From contig NZ_LGTQ01000006.1 of assembly GCF_001306455.1 (NCBI RefSeq), forward strand, positions 930,001 through 994,000: DNA of 64,000 nucleotides, written 5' to 3'. The position numbers and the translations under genes were made by a program. This DNA comes from Jiulongibacter sediminis. Lineage in GTDB: Bacteria > Bacteroidota > Bacteroidia > Cytophagales > Spirosomataceae. The notes beneath the pieces were generated by a model, which was not told the origin of the DNA, searched no databases, and saw nothing but the letters and a program-made list of their open reading frames with translations. Shown here piece by piece: positions 17,555 through 28,281 of the stretch (within the stretch, counting starts at the first letter, position 1; every line of letters begins with the position of its first letter).

Positions 17555-17578
17555 GAAAGAAGAAGGCAGATAATAAAT

Positions 17579-20500
17579 TTGAAAAGAGGGCTTAAAATAG
17601 GATTCAGGACTTTCATTATCCTTCTCTTTGTTCTGGCTGGTTTGGCCGGATTGCTTTTCTATGCCCTTCAGTGGTCAGAGTTTCAGACATCTTTGGGCCA
17701 GAAATCGGCTAAATGGCTTTCTGATAAATTAGGCTCTACTGTAACTGTAGGTAATGTTACAATTAGCTGGCTGGATGAAATCAGACTTGAGGATGTCAAT
17801 GTCAAAGACCTTAAAGGTCGAGATATGATTTTCGTTCGCGAAATCTACATTAACACTAAGTCTAACTTTAAATTCAGAAAGGAGAAGATACTCGATTTTG
17901 ATAATAATCTTGATTATGTGATGCTCAAAGAGCCCGATGTAAAACTGTATCGTGAGGATAACGGTCAGCTAAACATGGATGAGTGGATCAGGAAAATCGG
18001 CAGCACTTTCAGAGGAAAGAATCCTAAAAAGGCTCCACCTGCTTTTTCGATTGATGAGGCAATTATTGAGCAAGGGACTTTTGAGTTTATTGATCCGGGG
18101 AAAGAGCGGTTTCCCGAAGAGCTTTTTGACTACACCAACTTTAAAATTGATAACCTTTCGGGTCGCCTGAAAGACTTCTACGTTCATAGTGACACAGTCC
18201 GGTTTAACGGTTCTGGTATTAAAGGCGTTAATAAGCGAAGTGATCTGAGGATAAAGAAAATTGACACGGACTTTTTGTATACCCGAAACTTGATAGAGCT
18301 AGCTAACCTGGATGCCCACTTTAATAATTCTGTCGTCGGGAACTACCTTTCTTTGCAATTTGATAAACCTTCTGACCTGAACGATTTGAACAATAAGGTC
18401 GATCTAAAGGCAGTATTAAGAAATGCATCGCTTGATGCTCAGGATTTAGGTCGTTTTTCGACAACAATGTATCAATACGATGAAACTTATCGTATAGATG
18501 GTGACTTGGTGGGCAAAGTCAAAGACCTTTATTTTGATAATACCAATCTTAGATTTGGTAAGGGAAGTTACATTGTTGGTAAAGGAAACTTTAAAGGCTT
18601 GCCGGATGTCAAAACCACAATTTATCATCTGGACCTTCAAGATTCCAGAATTTTGGCCCCGGATAGTCGACAGTATGCCGGTGATAAAAATTATAAACTG
18701 TATGTTGAACAATTTAAACAGGTTGACTTCAAAGGTCTTTTCAAAGGAACAGGGGACAACTTCTTTACAGAAGGCGAGATTATTTCCTCAGGTATAGGAA
18801 AAATAAAGGGTAAGATGACTTTCGAAATTGAGCCCAAATCTAAGTTACCGATGTACAATGCTGACTTGTCAACTACCGATCTTGATCTGGCAAAATTGAC
18901 AGGAAACAAGTCTCTTCAAAAAATAACCTTCAACGGAAAACTAAGAGGCTCAGGCATTGCTGTGGAAACTGCTTCCTTTGACTTAAATGGTAATATTGCT
19001 AAGGTTTGGCTTGATCGGTATGAATATCGGAATATTGATGTCGACGGCCTCATTCGAAATAAGGTATTTAAGGGTAACGTCGAAATCAATGATCCGAATA
19101 TTGTCGCTGAGGTATCGGGCACGGTAGATTTTAATCAGGCTCAGACCGATTATCGCATTCAGGGTCAGTTAAGGAATGCGAATCTGAAGCCAATGGGCTA
19201 TGTGGATGATGATGTACGTTTAGAGACCAATTTTAATTTCAATTTCAAAGGAAATAAGTTGGATGATTGGGTTGGTCAGGCTGCTTTCAATAATGTCTAT
19301 GCTTACACCGATGAACGAAATCTGGTTTTGGATAACCTGAGATTTATTAGTCTGGAGGCCAACGGTACCCGACAAATGGGATTACGTTCTGAGTTTTTTG
19401 ATGCTGATATCAAAGGTAGTTTTTTGCCTACCGAGCTTATTCAGGATGTTGTTCAACTCAAAAATGAATACGGCCTATTTTTTACAGGTACTGAGAATCA
19501 AAGGAAGGATTATTATGCTGCAAAAAAACTGGATTCTCTCAGCCGAAACTACAGTGCAGATTACGAGCTAAAGCTTAAGAACACCGACGATTTCTTTGCT
19601 TTTGTTAGTCCTGAACTTTCGATTTCAAAAGGTTCCGTGGTAAGTGGTCAAATCAGAATAAGGTCTACCTCACAGTTCACGATGTATGCTTATGCAGATA
19701 CTGTGATTTATGACGGAAACACTTTCTTTGAAAATGAGTTGGACTTCTTCTCATCAAAGGGTTGGCTCTCTCCCAAAGTTCTGACCTCTTTGATTATCAA
19801 TTCTAAAAATCAAAAGCTGGCCAATAATGTTGAGACCGAGCGGATAGAAGTAAATGCTGCCTGGGGTGATGGGGGACAGATTGATTTTGATGGTGGAATC
19901 CGCCAAAAAAATACTAAAAACCGGGCTCAGCTATTCGGTAATGTGAAGTTTGGAAGAGACGGTTTCGCGGTAAAAATTAATCCAAGGAACAGCCTTGTTG
20001 ATTTGCTAGACTACCAATGGAAGTTTGACCGTCAAAACCAGATCACAATTCAGGGCAAGGAAATTCAGTTTGAAGATTTCAGAATCTCTAACGGAGAACA
20101 AAGCCTTGCTTTAAGCGGTTTTATTTCTCCTGATCCTACAAAACAATTATTCGCGGCCATTAACCATTTTGATTTGAGGGCCTTGCAGCCCCTTGCGGCT
20201 TTGCAAATTGAGGGTATTGCCGATGGTGATGTTTCCATCAGCAATTATTACTCAAAACCAATTTTGCTCAGCAATGTGATTATCACGGAGTTCATTTATA
20301 AAAATATTCTGGTAGGTGATGCCAGTGCGGTTATTGACTGGGACAATCAGTTAAGTAAAGTCAAGGTTGATTCAGAAGTTGACCGGTTAGGCGTTAGAAT
20401 TATGGATGTTACCGGTACCTATGACCCGAGTATAGACCAGGGAGTAAAACTCAAAGCCACTCTTGATGATGCCAATCTTGAGATTATTGGTGCTTTTGTA

Positions 20501-22162
20501 GACAATATTTTCTCCGATTTAAAAGGTTATGCAAACGGAGAGTTGAATATCACGGGTAACCCAAGGGATTTGATACCTAGAGGTGAAGTAGCACTGACCA
20601 ATGGTCAATTAAAGATCAATGCCACAGGAGGGTATCTTTACTTTAACGATACTATTTTGTTTACCGAGGAAGGTTTTGTAGCAAAGCCCGGAGGTTTTAA
20701 AGTTTATGATGCCAGAGTCAATGGAAATGAAGCCTATTTAACCGGTGGAATTTTCAACGGAGGGAATGGTAACTTCATGATGGGCCTTCATGGTTACATG
20801 AAAGACCCCGATGGTTTTCTGCTCTATAATACGACATCTGAAGACAGCGATACATTTTATGGTTCTGCTTATGCCACAGGGGACATTCACCTTACCGGAA
20901 CCTTTACCAATGTAGTAATCACGGCCAACCTTGAAAGTAAGCGTGGAACAAAAATTACGATTCCGTTGGATGGTGAGGCCAGTGTCAACACCAACAAAGA
21001 GGCGATTCCTTTTGCTGCTAAACCTGTAGAGGATGATGAGCAATCGGAGAAAGATAAAAATGAGTTAACACGTAAGCAGCTGGGTGGTATTAAAATGACT
21101 TTTAACCTGAACCTAAATCCTGAAGCAGAGTGTGAAATTATTCTGGACAGAAGAAATAATGATCAGATTAATGCCAGAGGAAATGGACGCCTAATCATTG
21201 ATTATGATACGAGAAACGATGATTTTACAATGAGTGGGCCCTATACGGTTACCTCAGGAACTTATGATTTTAGTTTTCAAAACCTGGCCTCACTAAGAAA
21301 ATTCAACATTCGCAATGGTAGTAGGATTTCTTGGTCCGGTGACCCATATCGGGCAGATTTGGATATGAAAGCCGGTTATACAGCCAATGTGAATATGAGT
21401 TCTATCTGGAGCAGAACCTCTGGCGGAAATGATGTGGACAACACTCGTTACCCAATGGATGTTTTGGTAAATATTACCGGAGATCTGGAAACGCCGGATA
21501 TTACCTATGAACTGGATTTTGACCTTGCTCAAATTCCCAATCGTCACCATTCAGATGTCTATGCTTTTCAGCAGAAACTCAATGATGATGAACAGTTTTT
21601 AAGTCGTAACGTAAGTTTTGTGATTGCGTTGAATAGTCTCTATGATGAGTCAAATGCTGTTCAGGTTTTGCAGGATCAGTTTTTGGTTGAAAATATCAGC
21701 AGCATGCTCTCTAATCAGATTGGAAACCTGGCGAATAAACTCGATCCGAATCTGGAGGTTGGAGTACTATTGGGAGATTTCAGACAAAGTCTATTGAATA
21801 ATCTTCAGTTAAATTTCTCCTATCGTTTCCTCAATAACCGGGCAAAAATCAGTGGAAGAAGTTCTTATTCAAACGGTCTCTATGATAATGTAACAACGGT
21901 TAGCCAGGGGCAATTGACCGTAGGCGGCGAGCTTGAATATCTACTTTCAGAAGACGGAATGTGGAGGTTACGAGTTCATTCCAGAAGTGTACCCAGTTCT
22001 AACTACTCATTAAGTCTTGGAACTGCCGGAGGGGGTAATGTTATGGTGTCCGGAGCAAGTATTTTGTTTTCCAGAAACTTCAACAGGTTCCCGCTTGGTG
22101 TAGCAAGAAAAGAAGAAGAAGAAAAGGCGACCGTTTCTGAGGATGTCTCCATGGCCGATTAG
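17579..22162 (+). CDS. TamB-like translocation and assembly module protein (DUF490)
   Basis: A 1527-residue protein starting at TTG 17579. It has one N-terminal signal anchor (about 9-32) and then a long beta-rich, repetitive body. The C-terminal ~350 residues carry the DUF490/TamB domain (LASLRKFNIRNGSRISW; DRRNNDQINARGNGRLIID). TamB-type proteins span the periplasm and move lipids and/or help barrel insertion into the outer membrane. The usual TamA partner is not adjacent here; the short Omp85 protein at 221 is 16 kb away. Its stop interlocks with that of the convergent DUF5916 gene. Confidence 0.88.
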   Translation: MKRGLKIGFRTFIILLFVLAGLAGLLFYALQWSEFQTSLGQKSAKWLSDKLGSTVTVGNVTISWLDEIRLEDVNVKDLKGRDMIFVREIYINTKSNFKFRKEKILDFDNNLDYVMLKEPDVKLYREDNGQLNMDEWIRKIGSTFRGKNPKKAPPAFSIDEAIIEQGTFEFIDPGKERFPEELFDYTNFKIDNLSGRLKDFYVHSDTVRFNGSGIKGVNKRSDLRIKKIDTDFLYTRNLIELANLDAHFNNSVVGNYLSLQFDKPSDLNDLNNKVDLKAVLRNASLDAQDLGRFSTTMYQYDETYRIDGDLVGKVKDLYFDNTNLRFGKGSYIVGKGNFKGLPDVKTTIYHLDLQDSRILAPDSRQYAGDKNYKLYVEQFKQVDFKGLFKGTGDNFFTEGEIISSGIGKIKGKMTFEIEPKSKLPMYNADLSTTDLDLAKLTGNKSLQKITFNGKLRGSGIAVETASFDLNGNIAKVWLDRYEYRNIDVDGLIRNKVFKGNVEINDPNIVAEVSGTVDFNQAQTDYRIQGQLRNANLKPMGYVDDDVRLETNFNFNFKGNKLDDWVGQAAFNNVYAYTDERNLVLDNLRFISLEANGTRQMGLRSEFFDADIKGSFLPTELIQDVVQLKNEYGLFFTGTENQRKDYYAAKKLDSLSRNYSADYELKLKNTDDFFAFVSPELSISKGSVVSGQIRIRSTSQFTMYAYADTVIYDGNTFFENELDFFSSKGWLSPKVLTSLIINSKNQKLANNVETERIEVNAAWGDGGQIDFDGGIRQKNTKNRAQLFGNVKFGRDGFAVKINPRNSLVDLLDYQWKFDRQNQITIQGKEIQFEDFRISNGEQSLALSGFISPDPTKQLFAAINHFDLRALQPLAALQIEGIADGDVSISNYYSKPILLSNVIITEFIYKNILVGDASAVIDWDNQLSKVKVDSEVDRLGVRIMDVTGTYDPSIDQGVKLKATLDDANLEIIGAFVDNIFSDLKGYANGELNITGNPRDLIPRGEVALTNGQLKINATGGYLYFNDTILFTEEGFVAKPGGFKVYDARVNGNEAYLTGGIFNGGNGNFMMGLHGYMKDPDGFLLYNTTSEDSDTFYGSAYATGDIHLTGTFTNVVITANLESKRGTKITIPLDGEASVNTNKEAIPFAAKPVEDDEQSEKDKNELTRKQLGGIKMTFNLNLNPEAECEIILDRRNNDQINARGNGRLIIDYDTRNDDFTMSGPYTVTSGTYDFSFQNLASLRKFNIRNGSRISWSGDPYRADLDMKAGYTANVNMSSIWSRTSGGNDVDNTRYPMDVLVNITGDLETPDITYELDFDLAQIPNRHHSDVYAFQQKLNDDEQFLSRNVSFVIALNSLYDESNAVQVLQDQFLVENISSMLSNQIGNLANKLDPNLEVGVLLGDFRQSLLNNLQLNFSYRFLNNRAKISGRSSYSNGLYDNVTTVSQGQLTVGGELEYLLSEDGMWRLRVHSRSVPSSNYSLSLGTAGGGNVMVSGASILFSRNFNRFPLGVARKEEEEKATVSEDVSMAD

Positions 22163-24354
22163 ACATTCCACCAATGGGTGAACTTGAAAACAATAGCCCT
22201 GTTTCTTACTCTGAAATCATTGGCAAAATAGTTATCGGTGTATACAATGAACAGGTCAGACGCTGGCTTATATCGCCATTGTAATCTTGCATTCAGATTC
22301 ACGTTATTGTCTTGCTGATTGTATTGTAGAAAATTGGTGAAAAACAGCTTATTTGACAGCGTTACATCTAACCTTGGCCCGACAAGCCAAATGTTATGCT
22401 CTGAGTTCTTGAGACTTTCCGGCAATAGAGAATTCTCACCAAAGGCAATCCGGTTATAGTTTGCTCTCATTAAAATGGCTACATACGGTTGGAAACGATA
22501 GCCCATTTCTGCTTCAAGTCGCAATCTGTTTCCCTGAGCATAATAGCCGCCCATTCTGGAGCTGAAAGCGTAGGTGAATAGGCTTTGAGGTTTTGAATCA
22601 AAATTAAAGCCGTACGCTCTCCAGCGGTGCTCGGTGTTTGCCTCAATTTCAGCTCCCGAGAAATTAGTCGGGTCAAAACTATTCTGAAGTTTTACGTAAT
22701 CCCGGGCTGTCCAGATACGGAGCTCGCTGCGGTCTTTGAAGGTGATACCGTAATCTAAGAAATGAAGATATTCAAATGTTTTCTGGTTTGCCCTACTGAG
22801 GTACTGACGAATCATAAGACCGGGGCCGTGACTTAAAACAGGTCCGCTTTTAGGGAAGAAAAGGTACTCAATTCTTGGATTAATGAGTAAGTAATCCTGT
22901 CGCTGAACATAGCCAACTTCATTTGCCTGAACCCCTTTGCCTACACTTTCAATCTGAATTTCTGATCTGAGGTGACGAGTGTTCCGTTGAATGTTTCCGG
23001 CAAGAATGGTATTGTCCTCGAGCTGAACGGGAGAAAAGGTTTTGATGAAAAAAGTTTTCCCCTGCCACTGATTATCCTCCGAGGCCAGGTTAAACTCCAA
23101 ACCGACAGTTCTGTTAAAATCTGAAACAGGATTTTCAATTTCTTCGGGGTTCTCGCCAACCCGGTCGCGGTTTACAAAAATCGCATTGATATAAGACCGT
23201 TTAAAGACTTGACGCTGTACCGAAAACACATTATAAAAAGAGCCCGGAGCGTTTTCTGAGTTTTCGCCAGACTGAATACTCATAGCCCCTACACGCCAGT
23301 TTTGGTTAATTTTTCCGCTTAGTTTGCCTCCATAGAAAATAGGGGCGTCAAGGCCTATACGACGTGAGAAGAATGGCCTGATACCATTATAGCCGAAATT
23401 ATTGAAGATGTCTCCGTTTTCAAGAAAGAACTGTCGGCGTTCAGGGAAAAATAGCTCGAAACGGTCAAGGTTGGTTACCTGAACATCAACGTCTACCTGT
23501 GAAAAATCGGGGTTAACCGTTAGATCAAGATTCAAAGAAGAGGTGAGGCCTACCTTAGCATCAAAACCAATATTTTTTGTGAATTCGGGATTGAGACCAT
23601 CTTCATGGTTTTTTGCTCTTCCAACATTAATGTAAGGAATTAACGAAACATTGAGGCCGGGTTTTGGCGGTGGTGTATCCCATACAAGATTCCCGGTGTA
23701 TGCCAGTGATGCCGTTGGGAATTGACGTGGTATCGGAGCCCAGGATGATTTCTCCGTTGATTTTAAATCATTTCTACTGAAATTGATACCCCAGCTAAGA
23801 ATATCATTTTTATAGCGTATGGTCTTAAACGGAATGGCGGCCTCCCAGTACCAAACCTCATCAGAGTAGCTAACTTCTGACTCCCATTTGTTATCCCAAC
23901 TGACGTCAATACGAGAGCCGTTTGACATAAGCCCGTCCCACTGACCACCCCGGGCATTGGAGCCAAATGAAAACCCTGTTGTGAGGTCGTTAAAGGTGTC
24001 CAAAAAAAGTAGATCGTTGTCGTTTTTAGAAAACATGAAGTCTCTTCTCATGGACTCCACCATACTTGGTCCATTTATGGTGTCATGATTGACAAAAAGG
24101 ACATAGATATTCTTTTCATCATAGCAAAGTTTCACTTCAGTTTTGACCGCTGCAAAGCTCGTGTCCATGGGCAGCACCTGAAAAAAGTCTTTTGCAGCAA
24201 TTGCATCTTTCCAAGCTTTTTCTTCTGGTTTCCCATCCACTTTGATTTCAGAGGACGCTCTTTTGATGTGGTAATTATAGCCGTTATTAGGCTTTTGAGA
24301 ATAAGCTAAGTGACTTATAAATAGAAGGAAAGCAATAAGTGTTTTGGTCTGCAT
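22159..24354 (-). CDS. DUF5916 protein: CBM9-like domain plus outer-membrane barrel
   Basis: The 731-residue precursor has a signal peptide ending LAYSQ. Residues about 30-230 resemble a family 9 carbohydrate-binding-like fold (KVDGKPEEKAWKDA at the start), and the rest matches DUF5916 with features of a beta-barrel (DVQVTNLDRFELFFPERRQFFLENG, quoted by the motif FFPERRQFF). The family is common in Bacteroidota outer membranes and of unsettled function. It shares a 4-bp stop overlap with the tamB-like gene. Confidence 0.85.
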   Translation of the reverse strand: MQTKTLIAFLLFISHLAYSQKPNNGYNYHIKRASSEIKVDGKPEEKAWKDAIAAKDFFQVLPMDTSFAAVKTEVKLCYDEKNIYVLFVNHDTINGPSMVESMRRDFMFSKNDNDLLFLDTFNDLTTGFSFGSNARGGQWDGLMSNGSRIDVSWDNKWESEVSYSDEVWYWEAAIPFKTIRYKNDILSWGINFSRNDLKSTEKSSWAPIPRQFPTASLAYTGNLVWDTPPPKPGLNVSLIPYINVGRAKNHEDGLNPEFTKNIGFDAKVGLTSSLNLDLTVNPDFSQVDVDVQVTNLDRFELFFPERRQFFLENGDIFNNFGYNGIRPFFSRRIGLDAPIFYGGKLSGKINQNWRVGAMSIQSGENSENAPGSFYNVFSVQRQVFKRSYINAIFVNRDRVGENPEEIENPVSDFNRTVGLEFNLASEDNQWQGKTFFIKTFSPVQLEDNTILAGNIQRNTRHLRSEIQIESVGKGVQANEVGYVQRQDYLLINPRIEYLFFPKSGPVLSHGPGLMIRQYLSRANQKTFEYLHFLDYGITFKDRSELRIWTARDYVKLQNSFDPTNFSGAEIEANTEHRWRAYGFNFDSKPQSLFTYAFSSRMGGYYAQGNRLRLEAEMGYRFQPYVAILMRANYNRIAFGENSLLPESLKNSEHNIWLVGPRLDVTLSNKLFFTNFLQYNQQDNNVNLNARLQWRYKPASDLFIVYTDNYFANDFRVRNRAIVFKFTHWWNV

Positions 24355-24396
24355 TCAGTAAAGTGGTTATCAAAAGGTATTTCCTGAATGCAAAAA

Positions 24397-24435
24397 TACC
24401 TCTTTGCATTTTTCTTATAGAAAAGCAAAGAGGTA
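24397..24435 (-). terminator. terminator of the 118-residue unknown gene
   Basis: Arms TACCTCTTTGC (24397-24407) and GCAAAGAGGTA (24425-24435) pair perfectly, and an inner TTTTC/GAAAA stem extends the hairpin. Read leftward it is followed by ATTTTTGC. It lies between the gene ending at 24489 and the start of the DUF5916 gene. Confidence 0.8.
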
Positions 24436-24488
24436 CTTATATCGACAATAAAATGGGGTTGATCTATTAAGCCCCGGTATACTTTCAG

Positions 24489-24845
24489 TTAAATTCTAAC
24501 TACTTCTGCGTTTGTTAATGATGCCGTTTCCAGAATTTCTTTGGCATACTTTAAATTCCCCGTTGGAGCCATCAGGTATAAACGACTATTCTTAATTTTT
24601 GCCAGTTCGTTCAGTAAGGTCAACTTAGTGATGGAGTTCTGGCTATCAAGAGCCTTAAGGGTTACTTCAAAGAAACACTTTTTAGAGTAACTAACGCCTG
24701 TTACATCCGGTGTAAACTTTTGCTGGTCAGCTGCTCTTTCATAAGCAAATGGCTGATCGTAGCCTTCTATGTCCGCTTTGATATTATCAAATCCGTTTTT
24801 TTGAGCCCAGGCAATCGTTTTTTCAATGTGTTTGGTTTTGTCCAT
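24489..24845 (-). CDS. hypothetical protein, possible PD-(D/E)XK-like fold
   Basis: A 118-residue soluble protein with no signal or membrane helix. I do not recognise the family. The middle part, FTPDVTG followed 12 residues later by FFEVTLK, and a final helix-strand region (SRLYLMAP) loosely recall the core of PD-(D/E)XK nuclease-like folds, but the second motif is E-x-x-x-K rather than E-x-K. Isolated gene with its own terminator. Function unknown. Confidence 0.7.
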   Translation of the reverse strand: MDKTKHIEKTIAWAQKNGFDNIKADIEGYDQPFAYERAADQQKFTPDVTGVSYSKKCFFEVTLKALDSQNSITKLTLLNELAKIKNSRLYLMAPTGNLKYAKEILETASLTNAEVVRI

Positions 24846-25053
24846 CTGAAAATTGGTTCTTTGAGTATTAGAGGTTCTTATTTTGCTCTATTTGAAGTCG
24901 AAAGCTACAAAGTTAGAAAAACTCTACCCCTTAAGCAAAAAGAGTCCACATGACATCTTGGTAAAATGCCATTCCTTTATGAAGGAGTACAAGTAAAAAT
25001 ACAATTGAAAAGCTTTATTCAGTCTATCTGGAAAAGCCCTCCTTTATTTAGTT

Positions 25054-25581
25054 CTATTTTCGAAGCCACCAGCCAAGCCATAAACCTACCAGTCCCCATG
25101 ACATCACTGCATCTACTAGGTCCATCTTGGTTGGGGTCTCATACCAGATTGAGTTTAGGTAAGGGAAATTAAGATAACCAATAATTCCTACCGCAAGAGA
25201 CGAGAATAGAGCAGTTTGAAAACTTGGATTGCCCATTTTAAGGAGTATCCAGGCCATCAGTCCGCCGGCAATAATGTCGATAAGGAAACCACGGATGAGG
25301 TTGAACCCCATAGTATTGGTCATTTCTTTATGGAAATAAACCTGAGCCCAAGGTTTACCCATGGCTTCTTCCATGGCCTCCATTTCATTTTCGCCAGGAG
25401 CGGCATTGGGCAAAAAGTAAAAACCTTCTTCCAGATTTTCATCCAGAAACTCAAGGATTTTATCCTGATTAGGGCTGTACTGTTGGGTATCAGTGTGGAT
25501 GTTTACGATGGCAAAAGAGATAAACTGCCAGATAAAAAGTATCAGGCCGCTTACAAGGGCCGCAATAATTAGTTTTTTCAT
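25054..25581 (-). CDS. conserved membrane protein of unknown function
   Basis: A 175-residue protein with an N-terminal hydrophobic helix (about 4-26), a roughly 70-residue soluble loop rich in acidic residues (EGFYFLPNAAPGENEMEAMEE), and three further hydrophobic segments in the C-terminal half ending in WLGWWLRK. The soluble segment probably faces the periplasm. No named family is recognised. It stands alone between the unknown gene at 24489 and rocD. Confidence 0.75.
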   Translation of the reverse strand: MKKLIIAALVSGLILFIWQFISFAIVNIHTDTQQYSPNQDKILEFLDENLEEGFYFLPNAAPGENEMEAMEEAMGKPWAQVYFHKEMTNTMGFNLIRGFLIDIIAGGLMAWILLKMGNPSFQTALFSSLAVGIIGYLNFPYLNSIWYETPTKMDLVDAVMSWGLVGLWLGWWLRK

Positions 25582-25666
25582 AAGAGCTAAGGGTTTAATT
25601 TGATACTTAATTTTGCCAAAAAGGTTGATAAATCAATGAATATCAATGCTTTTAGTTAAAAAATAT

Positions 25667-26911
25667 TCAGATTTGAAATCCGCTTACCGATATCTTTATA
25701 ATCTCAATACACTCCATAAGCTGTTCCTTAGTCATTACCAGCGGAGGTGCAAAACGAATTTTGTTACCGTGTGTTGGTTTGGCAAGCAAGCCGTTATCCC
25801 TGAGTTTGAGACATATCTCCCAAGCAAGAGGAGAATCTTCGTCGGTATTGATCTCAATAGCATTCAACAGGCCTTTTCCCCGAACAAGTCGAACAAGTTT
25901 TGAATTGTCAACTAACTTTTGAATTTCATTTCTGAAGATTATACCTAGACTTTCTGCATTTTCTGCCAGTTTTTCATCAAGAACCACCTGAAGTGCTTCA
26001 CGGGCTACAACACAGGCCAGTGGATTCCCTCCAAAAGTAGAGCCATGTTCTCCGGGTTTTATGCTGAGCATGATTTCGTTATCTGCCAGTACTGCTGAAA
26101 CCGGTAAGACTCCACCAGAGAGAGCCTTGCCCAAAATCAAAATATCAGGTTTTATGTTTTCATGATCAATGCAAAGCATTTTCCCGGTTCGGGCAATTCC
26201 TGTTTGTATTTCGTCAGCGACAAATAAAACATTAGCATTTTTGCACAATTCCCTTGCTTTCGAAAGATAGCCTTCTTCCGGTACCATCACACCAGCCTCA
26301 CCCTGAATTGGTTCGACTACAAACCCCGCGATAAAAGGATCTTCCAGTATGATATCTTCAAGTGCCTGAAGGTTGTTATAAGGTATTACCTGAAAGCCGG
26401 GCATATAAGGTCCGAAACCTTTTCGACTCATGGGATCTGTGGAAGCCGAGATAACCGATAGGGTACGCCCATGAAAATTATCACTGGCAAAAACGATTTT
26501 AGCTTTCCCCTCAGGAACTCCCTTTTTTTCATAGGCCCATTTCCGGCAAAGCTTCAAAGCCGTTTCCACGGCTTCCACTCCACTATTCATCATTAAGGCT
26601 TTGTCAAAACCAAAAAGGCTGGTGATATATTTTTCAAAACTCCCGAGCTCTGAGTTATAAAATGCACGGGAAGTTAACGTGAGTTTTTCAGCCTGTGATT
26701 TTAAAGCATTGATGATTCTTGGGTGACAATGCCCCTGATTTACCGCAGAATAAGCCGAGAGGAAGTCATAGTATCGTTTGCCCTCCACATCCCAGACATA
26801 AACGCCCTCACCACGCTCCAGCACTACCGGTAAAGGATGGTAATTATGAGCTCCATAGCGGTCTTCAAGGTCGATACAGCTTTGTGTCTTAGGTGTTAGT
26901 GTTTCGGTCAT
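25667..26911 (-). CDS. rocD: ornithine--oxo-acid aminotransferase
   Basis: A 414-residue class III PLP aminotransferase that converts ornithine and 2-oxoglutarate to glutamate semialdehyde and glutamate. The N-terminal [20 protein letters not shown] and [13 protein letters not shown] are diagnostic of ornithine aminotransferase rather than acetylornithine aminotransferase. FVADEIQTG supplies the cofactor Asp, and LGKALSGG contains the Schiff-base Lys. No arginase gene lies next to it. Confidence 0.94.
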   Translation of the reverse strand: MTETLTPKTQSCIDLEDRYGAHNYHPLPVVLERGEGVYVWDVEGKRYYDFLSAYSAVNQGHCHPRIINALKSQAEKLTLTSRAFYNSELGSFEKYITSLFGFDKALMMNSGVEAVETALKLCRKWAYEKKGVPEGKAKIVFASDNFHGRTLSVISASTDPMSRKGFGPYMPGFQVIPYNNLQALEDIILEDPFIAGFVVEPIQGEAGVMVPEEGYLSKARELCKNANVLFVADEIQTGIARTGKMLCIDHENIKPDILILGKALSGGVLPVSAVLADNEIMLSIKPGEHGSTFGGNPLACVVAREALQVVLDEKLAENAESLGIIFRNEIQKLVDNSKLVRLVRGKGLLNAIEINTDEDSPLAWEICLKLRDNGLLAKPTHGNKIRFAPPLVMTKEQLMECIEIIKISVSGFQI

Positions 26912-27093
26912 GGTTTGTTGATGTTTTTGTTCAATTGAAAGAAGTGTAAGGTAAAATAACGGTTTTATTTTTGATTTGAGAAAACCTCAGGTAAGGCAAC
27001 AATCAAGATAGCCTTAGCTTGGTTAATCAATTAAAAAAATGGTAACTCGGAAGATTCGTTCACAGGCTTCGATTTGCGTAAATTGCGGCCTGT

Positions 27094-28233
27094 ATGAAAA
27101 AGAACATTTATTTTGATAATGCGGCCACCACACCGCTTGATCCGGAAGTGCTTGAGGCCATGATGCCCTATTTTACCGATATTTATGGTAATGGTTCATC
27201 AATACATACTTTAGGCAGGCAAGCCAAAGCGGCTGTAGAAAACGCCCGTAAAAAAGTGGCTGAGCTACTCCATACTTCGCCGTCAGAAATTTTCTTTACC
27301 TCTGGTGGAACAGAAGCAAATAATACGGTAATCAGAGGCTGCGTGGAGAGCCTCGATGTAAAAACTGTCGTTTCTTCGCCAATCGAACATCATGCCATTC
27401 TTCATCCTTTGGAGTATTTGCAAAAGCAAAACGGTCTTGATTTTCGATTAGTCAACCTGAAAGAAAATGCTGAGGTAGATCTGGAAAGTCTTGAACAAAA
27501 GTTGGAGAATTCTTCAAAGGCTTTGGTGACTTTAATGCATGGCAATAATGAAATCGGCAACCTGCTTGATCTTAATGCTGTAAGTGAAATTTGCAGAAAG
27601 TATGGTGCTATTTTTCATTCTGATACAGTTCAAACGGTCGGGAAATTTCCTATCAATTTACAGGAGTTGGATATTGATTTTATTTCAGGATCAGCACATA
27701 AATTTCATGGGCCAAAAGGTGTCGGTTTTTTATACATTAACAGCAATAACCGGATAAATCCATTTATTCATGGTGGTGCTCAGGAGAGAAATATGCGTGG
27801 CGGAACCGAGAATGTTGCTGGCCTGGTTGGTTTGGCTAAGGCCCTGGAGGTTGCAATTGCGAAACAGGAGAAACGTCAGGCTTACCTTAAAGATTTAAAA
27901 CTCTACCTCAAAGCCGAATTGGAAAAGGTCATTCCGGGAGTGAGCTTCAATGGAGCCTCAGGTGATTTGGAAAACAGCCTGTATCATTTACTCAATGTGA
28001 GTTTCCCGGAGCATCCTGATAATCAGATGCTGCTTTTCAGTCTTGACATCGAAGGAATTTGTGTTTCAGGTGGCTCTGCTTGTAGTAGCGGTACCGATAT
28101 CGGCTCACATGTTTTAAATGCTTTGCAAGTGCCTGAAGAAAGGGCAAATGTTCGTTTCTCTTTTGCAGAGCAAAACACCAAGGAAGAAATTGACACCGTC
28201 GTGGGTATTCTGAAAAGAATATTAAATCCTTGA
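27094..28233 (+). CDS. cysteine desulfurase (NifS/IscS family)
   Basis: The 379-residue PLP enzyme draws sulfur from cysteine for Fe-S clusters and thiolated cofactors. It shows the N-terminal YFDNAATTPLDPEV, Lys203 in SGSAHKFHGPKG and the catalytic Cys330 in SGGSACSSGT, placing it in group I (IscS/NifS-like). No iscU or isc regulator is adjacent. It is followed 48 bp later by ppk1 on the same strand, with no terminator seen between them. Confidence 0.92.
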   Translation: MKKNIYFDNAATTPLDPEVLEAMMPYFTDIYGNGSSIHTLGRQAKAAVENARKKVAELLHTSPSEIFFTSGGTEANNTVIRGCVESLDVKTVVSSPIEHHAILHPLEYLQKQNGLDFRLVNLKENAEVDLESLEQKLENSSKALVTLMHGNNEIGNLLDLNAVSEICRKYGAIFHSDTVQTVGKFPINLQELDIDFISGSAHKFHGPKGVGFLYINSNNRINPFIHGGAQERNMRGGTENVAGLVGLAKALEVAIAKQEKRQAYLKDLKLYLKAELEKVIPGVSFNGASGDLENSLYHLLNVSFPEHPDNQMLLFSLDIEGICVSGGSACSSGTDIGSHVLNALQVPEERANVRFSFAEQNTKEEIDTVVGILKRILNP

Positions 28234-28281
28234 TTGAATATGTTGTTGCCCGGCACGTTTTCCAGGAGAATAAAATAACCT

